DNA of 33,247 nt from Planctomycetota bacterium (GTDB lineage Bacteria > Planctomycetota > PUPC01 > DSUN01): NCBI GenBank assembly GCA_016872855.1, contig VGYV01000005.1:1-33247 (forward strand), written 5' to 3'. Made by a program: the position numbers and the translations under genes. Shown here in pieces: positions 1 through 9,196 of the stretch. The notes beneath the pieces are model-generated. The model was given only the letters and a program-made list of their open reading frames with translations, was not told where the DNA came from and did not search any database. Within the stretch, counting starts at the first letter, position 1, and each line of letters starts with the position of its first letter.

Positions 1-48
1 TTCCCTCGGGCACGGTGCCGGTGCGCCCAAGAGACAGGAGACGCAGGG

Positions 49-642
49 ATGAAGAGACTGGCAGTGGTTGTGATGGTTGTGGGCATGGTGTCGCTCGCCT
101 TGGCGGGCGGCCCGCAGGAGTACAGGGAAGGGCTCGTCGCCCACTACTACCAGGATCCTCAGTTCTGGGGCGGCACCTGGCCGGACAGCCAGAGCAAGCC
201 GAGTTCAGACCCGATGGACTGGACCTTCACGACGTACTCCTACAGCCGGGTCGAGCCGCTGATCAACCACCAGTTCATCCGCAACGGCTGGTTCAGCATC
301 CGCTGGGTCGGCTACATCAACATCGAGCCGGCGCCGGCGGGTGGCCCAGCAGAGGTGGGCTTCGAGCTGTGGATGGACGACGGCGCCTGCCTGTTCGTTG
401 ACGGCTCGAAGCTGATCGACTCCTGGAAGGCCTGCTGGGAGAAGAGCCCCGACTCCCACCGCAGGGCCACCGTCACCCTGACCCCGGGCTACCACCGCAT
501 CGTCGTCGAGTACTTCCAGGGCCAGAGCCTGGAGAAGGACGACAAGGACCCCGCGAAGCTCTACTGGACCATTGGTGGCAAGGAGCAGATCGTCCCAGCC
601 TCGCACCTCTTCCATACGGACGAGGATCTGGCGACCAAGTGA
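49..642 (+). CDS. secreted PA14-domain protein
   Basis: A 197-residue protein with an N-terminal signal peptide (MKRLAVVVMVVGMVSLALAG). The start GLVAHYYQDPQFWGG and the central LWMDDGACLFVDG and YHRIVVEYFQG stretches match the PA14 fold, a beta-barrel carbohydrate-binding module. Family knowledge says PA14 modules bind glycans or sit beside glycosidases; here the domain is the whole mature protein, so a stand-alone sugar-binding or surface role is an inference. AGGAG lies about 9 bases before the ATG. The gene converges on a zinc-ribbon gene across a shared hairpin. The upstream neighbour is outside the window, so operon membership is unknown. Confidence 0.85.
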   Translation: MKRLAVVVMVVGMVSLALAGGPQEYREGLVAHYYQDPQFWGGTWPDSQSKPSSDPMDWTFTTYSYSRVEPLINHQFIRNGWFSIRWVGYINIEPAPAGGPAEVGFELWMDDGACLFVDGSKLIDSWKACWEKSPDSHRRATVTLTPGYHRIVVEYFQGQSLEKDDKDPAKLYWTIGGKEQIVPASHLFHTDEDLATK

Positions 643-682
643 GCCGAGCGGCCTGAGTCGCCCGCCGCTGAGAGCGAACCCG

Positions 683-723
683 AAGCCCCGCCGCGCTGCC
701 CGCTTGAGCAGCCGGCGGGGCTT
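683..723. terminator. bidirectional terminator hairpin
   Basis: An 11-bp GC-rich stem (683-693 with 713-723, AAGCCCCGCCG and its complement) continues into an inner GCTGC/GCAGC stem with an 8-base loop. It lies between two convergent genes, and T or A runs flank it only weakly. It probably ends transcription from both sides. Confidence 0.65.
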
Positions 724-729
724 TGCGCG

Positions 730-1539
730 CTATTCGGCGGGGAGGCGCTTGAGGAGGTCGAGCAGCTCGGCCAACTCGTCGTGGGCGTCGAAGTCCAGCA
801 CGGCGCCTTGTCTGCCACACCCGGCCCAGCCGCTGCCGGCCAGGCGCCAACGCAAGACGCTGGGGTCGGGGATTCCGAGGAAGGGCAGGACGGGTTCCGG
901 GTACTGCACCCCGACGGCCAACATGCCGCCCTCCCAGCGGGCGTCGCCCGGGACCACCTGGGCCTTGGCAAGATCGGCGTCGCCGAATGCCTGCTCGAGT
1001 CTCCACTCGAAGAACCGCGCGGTCCGTTGCGCCGAGAGCCAGGGATTTGGCTCTGGGTGCGACACGATCGTGTAGAGCAATCTCGCGGTGTACTCGGGGT
1101 GCTTCGTGCCGTGCTTGCGCACGTAGGCGAGCGCCTCGTCGAGGTTGCGGAAGCCCTGGGACTGCGCGTTCTTGAGCCCCTGGGCGCCGGCGCCGCGCGC
1201 GCACTGGCGCAATAGCTCCTCCGCATCCTCGAAGCGCGCCGTGTTCGCCCGAAGGAACCGCGACACCACCTGCCCGTAGTCCTTGTCGCGAAGGAGGCGG
1301 ACGAGTTCCCCTGTCTGCTCGACGACCACCTGGACCTCTGGGGCGGTCTCGCTCTTGCACGGGCCAATGATGAGCACGGCCAGGACACCGGCGACGACGG
1401 CCGGGGCGGCGATGATCCGGAACCAGGGGATGGGACGGTGCCGCAGCCCCTCCGCGTAGAGGTCGAGGCCGCAGTTCAGGCAGAACTGTCCTCGGCGGGC
1501 AAGCGCGGTCTTGCACTTTGGGCATTCCGTGGCTTTCAT
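730..1539 (-). CDS. zinc-ribbon protein with one membrane segment, function unknown
   Basis: A 269-residue protein starting MKATECPKCKTALARRGQFC, a four-cysteine zinc ribbon (CPKC...CLNC). A hydrophobic segment follows at about residues 40-60 (FRIIAAPAVVAGVLAVLIIG), so the ribbon faces the cytoplasm and the remaining ~200 residues probably lie outside. The C-terminal part is rich in charged residues, ends KRLPAE and matches no family I recognise. The frame stays open far upstream, but the start at 1539 is chosen because AGGAGG sits just before it and a consensus promoter lies about 55 bases further up. Zinc-ribbon-plus-membrane-helix proteins are common in Planctomycetota and usually uncharacterised. 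Confidence 0.8.
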   Translation of the reverse strand: MKATECPKCKTALARRGQFCLNCGLDLYAEGLRHRPIPWFRIIAAPAVVAGVLAVLIIGPCKSETAPEVQVVVEQTGELVRLLRDKDYGQVVSRFLRANTARFEDAEELLRQCARGAGAQGLKNAQSQGFRNLDEALAYVRKHGTKHPEYTARLLYTIVSHPEPNPWLSAQRTARFFEWRLEQAFGDADLAKAQVVPGDARWEGGMLAVGVQYPEPVLPFLGIPDPSVLRWRLAGSGWAGCGRQGAVLDFDAHDELAELLDLLKRLPAE

Positions 1540-1591
1540 CGGTCCTCCTGTCTCGCGCGGGCCGAATCGGCCAGGGTCCGCGCCTGACAGT

Positions 1592-1619
1592 AGGATACCA
1601 ACCGTGCGGCGCTTGTCAA
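1592..1619 (-). promoter_or_regulatory. sigma70-like promoter of the zinc-ribbon gene
   Basis: On the minus strand TTGACA (1619-1614) and TATCCT (1597-1592) are 16 bases apart. They lie about 50 bases upstream of the AGGAGG and ATG of the zinc-ribbon gene. Confidence 0.65.
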
Positions 1620-1700
1620 CCCCAACTGGCCGGGTTGCCGTGCGCCTGGCCTCCAGGCGCCGCGCGTGAATTTTTTTGTGGAAAGACGCGATTTTTCCTA

Positions 1701-1729
1701 TTGACATTTGGGGCGGAAACGGGTACACA
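1701..1729 (+). promoter_or_regulatory. probable promoter of the kamA-like gene
   Basis: TTGACA at 1701-1706 is followed after 17 bases by TACACA. The -10 match is weak. It would leave a leader of about 200 bases before the start at 1933. The leader contains a hairpin pairing CAAGATG (1751-1757) with CATCTTG (1783-1789), supported by flanking C and G runs. The remainder of the 393-base divergent gap (1540-1932) shows no gene. Confidence 0.45.
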
Positions 1730-1932
1730 TTAGCAAGCGAGGGCATCCCCCAAGATGCAGGGGATAGCACGCAGCCAGCCCCCATCTTGTTGGGTGCCCA
1801 GCCGCGCAAGTGCGTTGCTGCACCCTGCCTGCCGCAGGAAAGCGCTTGCGTTGCAGGGCGAAACGTGGTAGGATTGGGCACGCAAGCGGCCCTGCGTCGC
1901 CGCGCCCATTCCTCTTGTTAGGAGCGAAGTGC

Positions 1933-3249
<1,317 letters not shown>

Positions 3250-3562
3250 GGGGCCTCTGCTGCGGACCCCACGCCCAGGCCTTGCTTGGGCGTGCGAGCC
3301 CCAGCACGGGCATTGTAACGATGCTACAGTCTCGTAGAACCATCGAATAACGGGGCAGAAACTGGAAACGTGATCGTCTTGGGCAGCAGTGCTCCAGCTT
3401 CTTGATTTCCAGTGGCACAATGCGACTCGTGTCACAAACCAGGGCCGAGCGGGGAACCCCGTTGCAGGCGTCAGGGCGCAGCATCACCAGGTCCGGCGTG
3501 ATCAGTGGGCCAGGCGCTCTCACGCAACTCACATTGCGTGGCAGTCCACTCTCCCATGCGCG
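3250..3562. other. gap between convergent genes with one hairpin
   Basis: The 313-base gap holds a hairpin just after the kamA-like stop (CACGCCCA at 3270-3277 with TGGGCGTG at 3287-3294). It lacks a T-run but could end transcription. I see no gene, RNA or repeat in the rest. Confidence 0.5.
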
Positions 3563-5020
3563 TCAGATCGGCAGGAGGTCGTGGACGCAGACGGCGGGGG
3601 TTTCGGGGACGTATTCCATGTGCTGGGGGTCGAGGATGTAGCGGGCCTTGGGGCCGTGGGCGAGGACGGCGCGGACGGCTTCGACGGCGTAGTCCACCTC
3701 GTCGGGGGTGTTGTAGACGCCAAAGCTGAAGCGGACCATGCCGGGGACGGTGGCGTGGTCGCCGGCGGAGAGGCGGGCGACGATGTCGTGCATCTCGGCG
3801 TCGGTGATGCCGAGGAGCTCACGGACGTAGGGCTGGGCGCAGAAGCAGCCGTTGCGGACGCCGATGCCCCACTCGTGGCCCAGGATGGCGGCGGATTGGC
3901 CGTGGCTGTAGGCGCGGGAGTTCATGGTGATGACGCCCAGGCGGTCCTCCCGCACCTCGGGGTCCTTCAGGCCGTAGAGGGTCAGGCCATCAATCCGCTG
4001 GAGCTTCTCCAGGGCGCGGCGAGTGAGTACGCGCTCGTGCTCGGCCACGTTGTCCATGCCGATGGACTCGAGGACCTTGACGACACAGCCGATGGCGAGG
4101 CAGCCGAGGACGTTGGGGGTGCCGGCCTCCTCCTTGTCGGGCAGGGGGGCCCAGTGGACCTCGTCCATGGTGACGGCGTGGACGGTTCCGCCGCCCACGT
4201 AGTCGGGGTCGCGCTCCTCGAAGGCTGTCTTGGGGCCAGCGAGGACTCCTGCGCCGAAGGGGGCGTACATCTTGTGGCCGCTGAAGGCGATGAAGTCGAT
4301 CCGCTCCGGGTCGTCGGGCGCGCCCATCTTGAAGGGGCGGTGGGGGATGAGCTGCGTGGCGTCCACCACCATCTGGGCGCCTGCCTCGTGGGCGAGGCGG
4401 GCGATGCGGCGGATAGGGGGGATGATGCCCGTGACGTTGGAGGCGCCGCTGACGGTGACGACGGCGATGCGGCCGGCGTAGCGCCGAAGATGGTCCTCAA
4501 GGTCGGCCATGTCCAGCTTGCCATTCTCGCGTATGACGCGGACGTAGTGGACTTCGCAGCCGAGCTTGCGCCAGGGGAGCATGTTGGAATGGTGCTCCAT
4601 CACGGTGGTGAGGATCACTTTGTCGGGCGGAGGGGCGAGGTGCATCGCCAGCTTGTTGAGCGCGTGGGTGGCGTTCTGGGTGAAGATCACCGTGTGGTAG
4701 CCGAGGTCGGCCCCGATGAACTCGGCGACGACCTCGCGGCAGCGCTCGAAGGCGTGGGTGGAGATTTGGGCCTTGAGGCCGCTGCCGCGGTGGACGCTGC
4801 CGTACCACTCGAGGAACATCTGCGAGCACTTGAGCACGCTGTCGAGTGGCGGGGTGGTGGCCGCGTTGTCGAAGTTCACGTATGTGACCTGGCTGCCGTC
4901 GTGGAGGGGGACCTTGCGCTCGACGCCGACGACGAAGTTGCGCACGGTCTCGATGGTGACGCCCTTGGCGAGGTCGCAGCACGCCTGACAGAGGTCGGAT
5001 ACTTCGTCTTGGAAGGCCAC
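3563..5020 (-). CDS. class V aminotransferase / cysteine desulfurase-like protein
   Basis: A 485-residue PLP enzyme of the SufS/CsdA fold. NFDNAATTPP opens the conserved part, FSGHKMYAPFGAGVL carries the PLP lysine (K250), and GCFCAQP near residues 391-397 holds a cysteine (C394) where cysteine desulfurases have their catalytic one. The protein is about 75 residues longer than SufS, with extra N-terminal and C-terminal pieces. It starts at a GTG with AGGAGG about 7 bases upstream and lies 39 bases behind the radical SAM gene, so the two are probably co-transcribed. It may supply sulfur for that enzyme's clusters or act on a small amino substrate; the sequence cannot separate these. No suf or isc scaffold gene is nearby. 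Confidence 0.85.
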   Translation of the reverse strand: MAFQDEVSDLCQACCDLAKGVTIETVRNFVVGVERKVPLHDGSQVTYVNFDNAATTPPLDSVLKCSQMFLEWYGSVHRGSGLKAQISTHAFERCREVVAEFIGADLGYHTVIFTQNATHALNKLAMHLAPPPDKVILTTVMEHHSNMLPWRKLGCEVHYVRVIRENGKLDMADLEDHLRRYAGRIAVVTVSGASNVTGIIPPIRRIARLAHEAGAQMVVDATQLIPHRPFKMGAPDDPERIDFIAFSGHKMYAPFGAGVLAGPKTAFEERDPDYVGGGTVHAVTMDEVHWAPLPDKEEAGTPNVLGCLAIGCVVKVLESIGMDNVAEHERVLTRRALEKLQRIDGLTLYGLKDPEVREDRLGVITMNSRAYSHGQSAAILGHEWGIGVRNGCFCAQPYVRELLGITDAEMHDIVARLSAGDHATVPGMVRFSFGVYNTPDEVDYAVEAVRAVLAHGPKARYILDPQHMEYVPETPAVCVHDLLPI

Positions 5021-5059
5021 GTGAATTGCCTCCTGGGCAATGGCGCCGCGTATGCTCTC

Positions 5060-6646
5060 TTAGACGGGGCATGCGGCGGGTTCGTTACGGGGAGCGGTGG
5101 AACCGTACTTCGCAGCCAGCTTCCGCTGGACGTCGTTCTTGTAGAGCGAAAAGGAGCACACGGGAATGGTCCGCACCTCGCCGGTGTCGGGGTCCTCGAA
5201 GGCGAAGCCGGCCGTGCAGTTGCGCAGCCGCGAGCCATCAATCGAGTGGTACTCCTCGAAGGGCAGGACGATCATGCGGAGGGCGTCCTGGACGCGGGTG
5301 TGGCGGCGGAGCACGTCCTTGCCCTTGCGACCGATGGCCAGGGCGGCGAGGATGCGTAGCACGGCGAAGAAGGGTCGGCCGCGCAAGATGCGGCGGAAAT
5401 CGAGCGAGCGGCGGACCGGCCTCCAGGCGGCGCGGACAACGCGCCACTGCCCGCGCAGGCGCTGCCAGAGGCGCTTCGGGTCGAGCTTCTCAAGCCCAGG
5501 CCCCAGCCGCTCGGCCAGGGTGACAATTTCCTCCGCCACCTCGTGCAGGGGCCGCTTCAGGTAGTGGCTCAGCGCGTGGTAGCGCTCGCCATCCGAGAGG
5601 AGCAGCGTCATGGACTCGCAGTTGGGGTGCACCCCGCCGAAGGTGAGGCGGGTGGAGGTGAAGAAGCGGGTGAGAATGTCGAGCTTGTAGCCCAGGCCGG
5701 CCGGCACGAAGTCCACCTTCTCATCGGGGATGGCGTCGTCAATGATGTGCTCCACGTCCTCGATGGTGGTGTTGACGTCGGTCTCGAACTCCCCTTCCTT
5801 CCAGGTCTCGGTGAGAGGGATGAGGTGGAGAGCGGTGATGAAGCGGCGGTTGTCGTGGCAGAAGCGGATGAGGCCGCCCATGTGGCGATCGTTGATCTTG
5901 CGTGCGACGCAGACCATGATGGTGTTCTTGCGGCTGCTGAAGCGCTTGAGGTTTTCGAGGGCTTTGAGCTTCTTCTCGAGTGCGCCTGGGTTCTTGCGGA
6001 GGCGCTCGTAGATTTCCGGGTCGGGGCCGTCGAAGGCCAGCAGCACGGGCACCTTGGCGTCGCAAAGCCGCTTGCAGTAGTCGGGGTCGGCCAGCTTCAG
6101 GCCGTTGGTGACGATGCGGACCCGCAGGCCGCGCTTGTTGCACAGGGCGATGATGTCGAAGAGGTCCTTCCGGACGGTTGGCTCGCCGCCGAAGAGCTGG
6201 ACGGTGGGCGGCGGGTCCATCGCGGCGAGGCCGGCGAGCACTTTGTCGAAGTAGTCGAGCGGCGGCTCGAAGAGGAAGCCCATGCTGGGCGTGTTGTTGA
6301 TGCAGATGGGGCAGTTCATATTGCAGCGGTTGGTCACGTCGAGGAAGACCATCCGCGGGTGGTGAGCGTGGGCGCACTCGAGACAGTTGATAGCGCAGGG
6401 GCCGATCTTCTCGGGGTCGTAGTGCCAGAGGTCGCGCTTGCGCTGCCAGACGGCGGCGTCGCTGCTCACGAGGCGCTCGCCTGGGCCGCAGGTGGGGCAG
6501 ACCTTGCGGATGAAGACCTTGCCGTCGCGGACGAAGTGCGTCGCCGGCGAGTGCTGCTTGCAGTTCTCGCAGAGTCCATAGACGGTCGGCGGCACAGGCG
6601 TCGCTCCGGTCCGCGGCGGGAAAGGGTGCTGGGGATGGGTCGTCAC
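5060..6646 (-). CDS. radical SAM protein of the Tes/MJ0619 type
   Basis: A 528-residue protein. An N-terminal four-cysteine knuckle (C26, C29, C50, C53) is followed by an extra cluster motif CAINCLEC (C84, C88, C91), the radical SAM motif CNMNCPIC (C108, C112, C115), and GGEP at 153-156. This order, with two CX3CX2C motifs, is that of archaeal MJ0619/tetraether lipid synthase (Tes) and related proteins, which are also about 500 residues long. Known members act on methanopterin or join lipid tails, but most bacterial members are uncharacterised, so the substrate here is open. It starts at GTG, whose bases overlap the TGA ending the lipoprotein extension upstream (GTGA), implying translational coupling. 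An aminotransferase follows after 39 bases. Confidence 0.82.
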   Translation of the reverse strand: MTTHPQHPFPPRTGATPVPPTVYGLCENCKQHSPATHFVRDGKVFIRKVCPTCGPGERLVSSDAAVWQRKRDLWHYDPEKIGPCAINCLECAHAHHPRMVFLDVTNRCNMNCPICINNTPSMGFLFEPPLDYFDKVLAGLAAMDPPPTVQLFGGEPTVRKDLFDIIALCNKRGLRVRIVTNGLKLADPDYCKRLCDAKVPVLLAFDGPDPEIYERLRKNPGALEKKLKALENLKRFSSRKNTIMVCVARKINDRHMGGLIRFCHDNRRFITALHLIPLTETWKEGEFETDVNTTIEDVEHIIDDAIPDEKVDFVPAGLGYKLDILTRFFTSTRLTFGGVHPNCESMTLLLSDGERYHALSHYLKRPLHEVAEEIVTLAERLGPGLEKLDPKRLWQRLRGQWRVVRAAWRPVRRSLDFRRILRGRPFFAVLRILAALAIGRKGKDVLRRHTRVQDALRMIVLPFEEYHSIDGSRLRNCTAGFAFEDPDTGEVRTIPVCSFSLYKNDVQRKLAAKYGSTAPRNEPAACPV

Positions 6647-6792
6647 TTCTTCTCAGGCGTCGCCTGGGGAGCGGCGGGCTTGAGGTCGTCCTTCTTGATG
6701 TCGAAGCCGAACCAGCCGAGGAGGAAGTCGCCGATCTCGGCAATATGCATAGATGTCCATAGGCCGAACCAGCCTATGTGGATGTTGCGGCG
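6643..6792 (-). other. in-frame C-terminal extension of the lipoprotein beyond a TGA
   Basis: Directly after the TGA at 6795-6793, the same frame stays open for 49 codons and reads like real protein: NIHIGWFGLW, then AEIGDFLLGWFGFDIKKDD, with two GWFG units, ending APQATPEKK and TGA. The latter stretch resembles the C-terminus I associate with planctomycete YceK-like lipoproteins. Its stop overlaps the GTG of the radical SAM gene. An internal ATG (6750) could start a separate 35-residue peptide, but it has no ribosome binding site. Nonsense mutation, recoding or a base error are all possible. Confidence 0.6.
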
Positions 6793-7260
6793 TCATGAGA
6801 ACCAGTCGGGGTAGGGCGGCTCGCCGCCTCGGCAGGCCACGCGCACGAGGCCCGTGTTGTAGCGGCGGGGCGCGGTGGGCAGGGGCTTGTTTGCCGCCTT
6901 CAGCGCCGCAATCTCCTGGGCGGGGAACTGGTTCGGGTCGTTGGGGTCGAACTCGCCAATCGTGAGGGTCTGGCTGCCGCAGGTGACCACGCCCCAAACG
7001 TTGTCACTGAGCTTCCAGGTGCCGAACTGCCGCTTGTAGATGCCGTGGTACTTCCCCTCGATGCGGGAGAAGCCGATAGGGGTCACATTCATGTAGTCCG
7101 CGGGGAGAAACGCCAAGCAGGGCCTCGACGAGACCGAGATCCCCACGTCCCACATGTCCAGCGCATCGTTGCCCCTGTTGCGCAGGTAAGTGCCGCAGCC
7201 GGTGCAGCCGAGCGCGGCGACGATGCCTCCCAGGACCAATCCCCAGACCCGCGTTCTCAT
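6793..7260 (-). CDS. YceK-like lipoprotein, apparently cut short by TGA
   Basis: A 155-residue lipoprotein beginning MRTRVWGLVLGGIVAALGC, with a lipidation cysteine in either LGC or CTGC. The body has DMWDVGISVSSRPC, VTPIGFSRIEGKYHGI and WGVVTCG, the pattern of short YceK-related outer-membrane lipoproteins. The start at 7260 has GGAG six bases upstream; two in-frame starts just before it fit the ribosome site less well. The reading frame ends at TGA (6795-6793), but conserved-looking sequence continues in the same frame for 49 codons. It is the first gene behind a consensus promoter and leads into the radical SAM gene. Confidence 0.7.
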   Translation of the reverse strand: MRTRVWGLVLGGIVAALGCTGCGTYLRNRGNDALDMWDVGISVSSRPCLAFLPADYMNVTPIGFSRIEGKYHGIYKRQFGTWKLSDNVWGVVTCGSQTLTIGEFDPNDPNQFPAQEIAALKAANKPLPTAPRRYNTGLVRVACRGGEPPYPDWFS

Positions 7261-7310
7261 TTGCATCTCCAAAGCTCTGGTCGCCCGTCGAGTTTCCTAA
7301 CAGGTTTGTA

Positions 7311-7340
7311 ATTATACGCACAAAGGGAGCGCCGTGTCAA
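7311..7340 (-). promoter_or_regulatory. consensus promoter of the lipoprotein-radical SAM-aminotransferase operon
   Basis: On the minus strand TTGACA (7340-7335) and TATAAT (7316-7311), both perfect, are separated by 18 bases. Transcription would start near 7304, leaving a leader of about 44 bases before the lipoprotein ATG at 7260. Confidence 0.8.
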
Positions 7341-7396
7341 AAGAACATCGGCCCCGCGCATGGCCCCAGTCCTGGCGGCGGCTTGGGTTCAACATC

Positions 7397-7486
7397 GTCC
7401 TCGTCCCTCGTCCTCGTCCTCCGTCCTCGATCCCCCGCCGGAGAGGAGAAGCGCGAGGACGAGGACGACGGACGAGGGACGAGGAC
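7397..7486. repeat. 33-bp imperfect inverted repeat of CTCGTC/GAGGAC units
   Basis: Arms 7397-7429 and 7454-7486 are near-complementary and built from repeated GTCCTCGTC and GAGGACGAG units, with a 24-base loop. It lies between the end of the sulfatase gene and the operon promoter, and may terminate sulfatase transcription. Confidence 0.75.
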
Positions 7487-7504
7487 GAGTGGGGCAAGGG
7501 GCCG

Positions 7505-9109
7505 TCAATGCACGCCCAGCGCGAAGCGGCTGCGGGGCGGGTGAGGGTAGTCCTGGAGGACCATCAGCTCCATCAGGCGGTCGCGGAGGCGGGTGCGCGC
7601 GCTGGCGAAGCGGGGGTCGAAGGCCAGGTTCCGGGTCTCGTTGGGGTCCTCGCGCAGGCGGAAGAGCTGTTCGCCCTTGCCGCCGGGGTAGACGGTGTAG
7701 CGCCACTCGCTGGTGCGGATGGTGCGCGCCCAGCAGGCGGTGTCGCTGCTGGTGATGTTGTTGAAGCTCTCGACATAGGCGGCGTCGCGCCAGTCGCGGG
7801 GGACGGCTCCGCCGCGGGCCAGGGGCAGGAGTGAGCGGCCGGGGAGTGGCCGCGGCTTCGGCCCCTGATGGTACGGCCCCAGCACTGGCGCCTCCGGGTA
7901 TGGCGCGCCGGCCATGTCGAGGATCGTGGGACAGATGTCCTCAAGCTGCACCAGCGCATCCACGGTCGAGCCGGCCTTGAGGCCCGGCCCGGCGATGATG
8001 AGGGGGACGCGGACGCAGGCGTCGTAGTGGCGCTCGCCCTTGCCCGTGAAGCCGTGGTCGAGGAGGAGTTCGCCGTGGTCTGATAGGAGGAGGACGTAGG
8101 TCTTGTCGCGGCGGCCCATCTGGCCGAGTGCGGCGAGGAGCTTGCCGAGCTGGTCGTCCAGGTGCGTGAGGTCGGCGAAGTAGTAGTGGCGGCGCGCGTG
8201 CCAGTCGTCGGGTGTCGCATCTTCATTTCGCACTTTGCCGCCAAGTGCCAAATGAAGATGCGACACCGCGCCCTCGCTGGCGGCGAAGCACTCGGGCGGC
8301 TGGCCCTCGGCGGCCCACTCCGGCGGCACGGGGGCGGGGATGTAGCGGGGGTCAATCCGCTCCATGTGCTCCTCGGGCGGGCACGAGGGGCTGTGGGGCT
8401 GCACGTAGCTCACGTGGGCGAACACGGGCATGTGCGGGGCGAAGCGGTCGAGGAACTCGATGGCCCGCTGGGTGATCCAGGCGGTCTGGGACACCTCCTC
8501 GGGGAAGGGGAGGGTGTAGTAGCCGGGGCAGCTCTTGGGGAAGCTCTCGGAGGCCCAGGGGAAGCGGGCGCGGATGTCGCGGATGCGGGCGGCGAGGTCA
8601 ACGCCCCGTTTGCCGTAGCGCGCCAGCTCGGGAATCCCCGTCGCCCAGATCGTCGCCAAGGCCGTGTCGTAGAGGCTCGGATGCCGCTCCTCAATCCAGT
8701 CGAGCCACTCGCCCGCCCTCGGGTCCTCGGTGCAGGAGACGAAGTCGAAGCCGTAGGGCTTGTAGTCGGGGTAGACCGTGCGGAAGTGGGGGATGAGGTG
8801 GAGCTTTCCGAAGGCGCCCGTGCGCCAGCGGCGCTGGCGGAGCAGTTGCATGAACGTCGGGAGTGTGGGGTCGAGCTCATAGCCGTTCTGGAGCACGCCG
8901 TGGCCGCGGGTGGTCAGGCCCGTGGCGATGGTGGCGCGCGCGGCCATGCAGATGGGGTTGCTCACGATGCACTGGCTGAACGACACGCCGCGGGCGCGGA
9001 GGGCGTCTATGTGCGGCGTGGGGCAGCACCTCTTGCTCTCGCCCTCGAGCCACTTCGCCGAGAGCTGGTCCACCATGAACAGCACGATGCTCGGGCGTTC
9101 CTCGGGCAC
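7505..9109 (-). CDS. sulfatase (type I, formylglycine-dependent family)
   Basis: A 534-residue member of the alkaline-phosphatase-like sulfatases. IVLFMVDQ carries the first metal ligand (D14). PICMAARATIATG holds the C54-x-A-x-R58 motif, a variant of CxPxR in which C54 would become formylglycine. DHGELLLDHG near the middle is the second metal site. No signal peptide is visible, so the enzyme may be cytoplasmic, unlike most planctomycete sulfatases. The substrate is unknown. It starts at GTG with AGGGGG upstream. A 57-base palindrome at 8211-8267 lies inside the frame. The SUMF1-like proteins further along lack the maturase cysteines and should not be taken as its activating enzyme. Confidence 0.9.
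   Translation of the reverse strand: MPEERPSIVLFMVDQLSAKWLEGESKRCCPTPHIDALRARGVSFSQCIVSNPICMAARATIATGLTTRGHGVLQNGYELDPTLPTFMQLLRQRRWRTGAFGKLHLIPHFRTVYPDYKPYGFDFVSCTEDPRAGEWLDWIEERHPSLYDTALATIWATGIPELARYGKRGVDLAARIRDIRARFPWASESFPKSCPGYYTLPFPEEVSQTAWITQRAIEFLDRFAPHMPVFAHVSYVQPHSPSCPPEEHMERIDPRYIPAPVPPEWAAEGQPPECFAASEGAVSHLHLALGGKVRNEDATPDDWHARRHYYFADLTHLDDQLGKLLAALGQMGRRDKTYVLLLSDHGELLLDHGFTGKGERHYDACVRVPLIIAGPGLKAGSTVDALVQLEDICPTILDMAGAPYPEAPVLGPYHQGPKPRPLPGRSLLPLARGGAVPRDWRDAAYVESFNNITSSDTACWARTIRTSEWRYTVYPGGKGEQLFRLREDPNETRNLAFDPRFASARTRLRDRLMELMVLQDYPHPPRSRFALGVH
8211..8267. repeat. intragenic palindrome inside the sulfatase gene
   Basis: Arms 8211-8234 and 8244-8267 are 24 bases, complementary at 23 positions, around a 9-base loop. 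The 57 bases equal 19 codons and keep the sulfatase frame open, adding a SHLHLALGGKVRNED-like segment. It looks like an inserted palindromic element. Confidence 0.85.
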
Positions 9110-9196
9110 GGGCGCGACCCCCTGGAAGAATGCCTGGAGAGACCACGGCTGACCCTGGGATTCTACCCGCCCCGCGGGGCCGCCGCAAGCGCCAGC

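Noticed and set aside
3389-5359. 656-codon open frame on the plus strand
   Set aside because: It is antisense to the class V aminotransferase and radical SAM genes, has low-complexity Gly/Val/Asp-rich text and no ribosome site. High GC content creates such frames.
6793-6795. TGA as a selenocysteine codon
   Set aside because: The protein family is not a redox enzyme, the context has no catalytic role, and I see no SECIS-like hairpin just downstream.
5543-6814. 423-codon open frame on the plus strand
   Set aside because: Antisense to the radical SAM gene, which has clear cluster motifs in the opposite strand.
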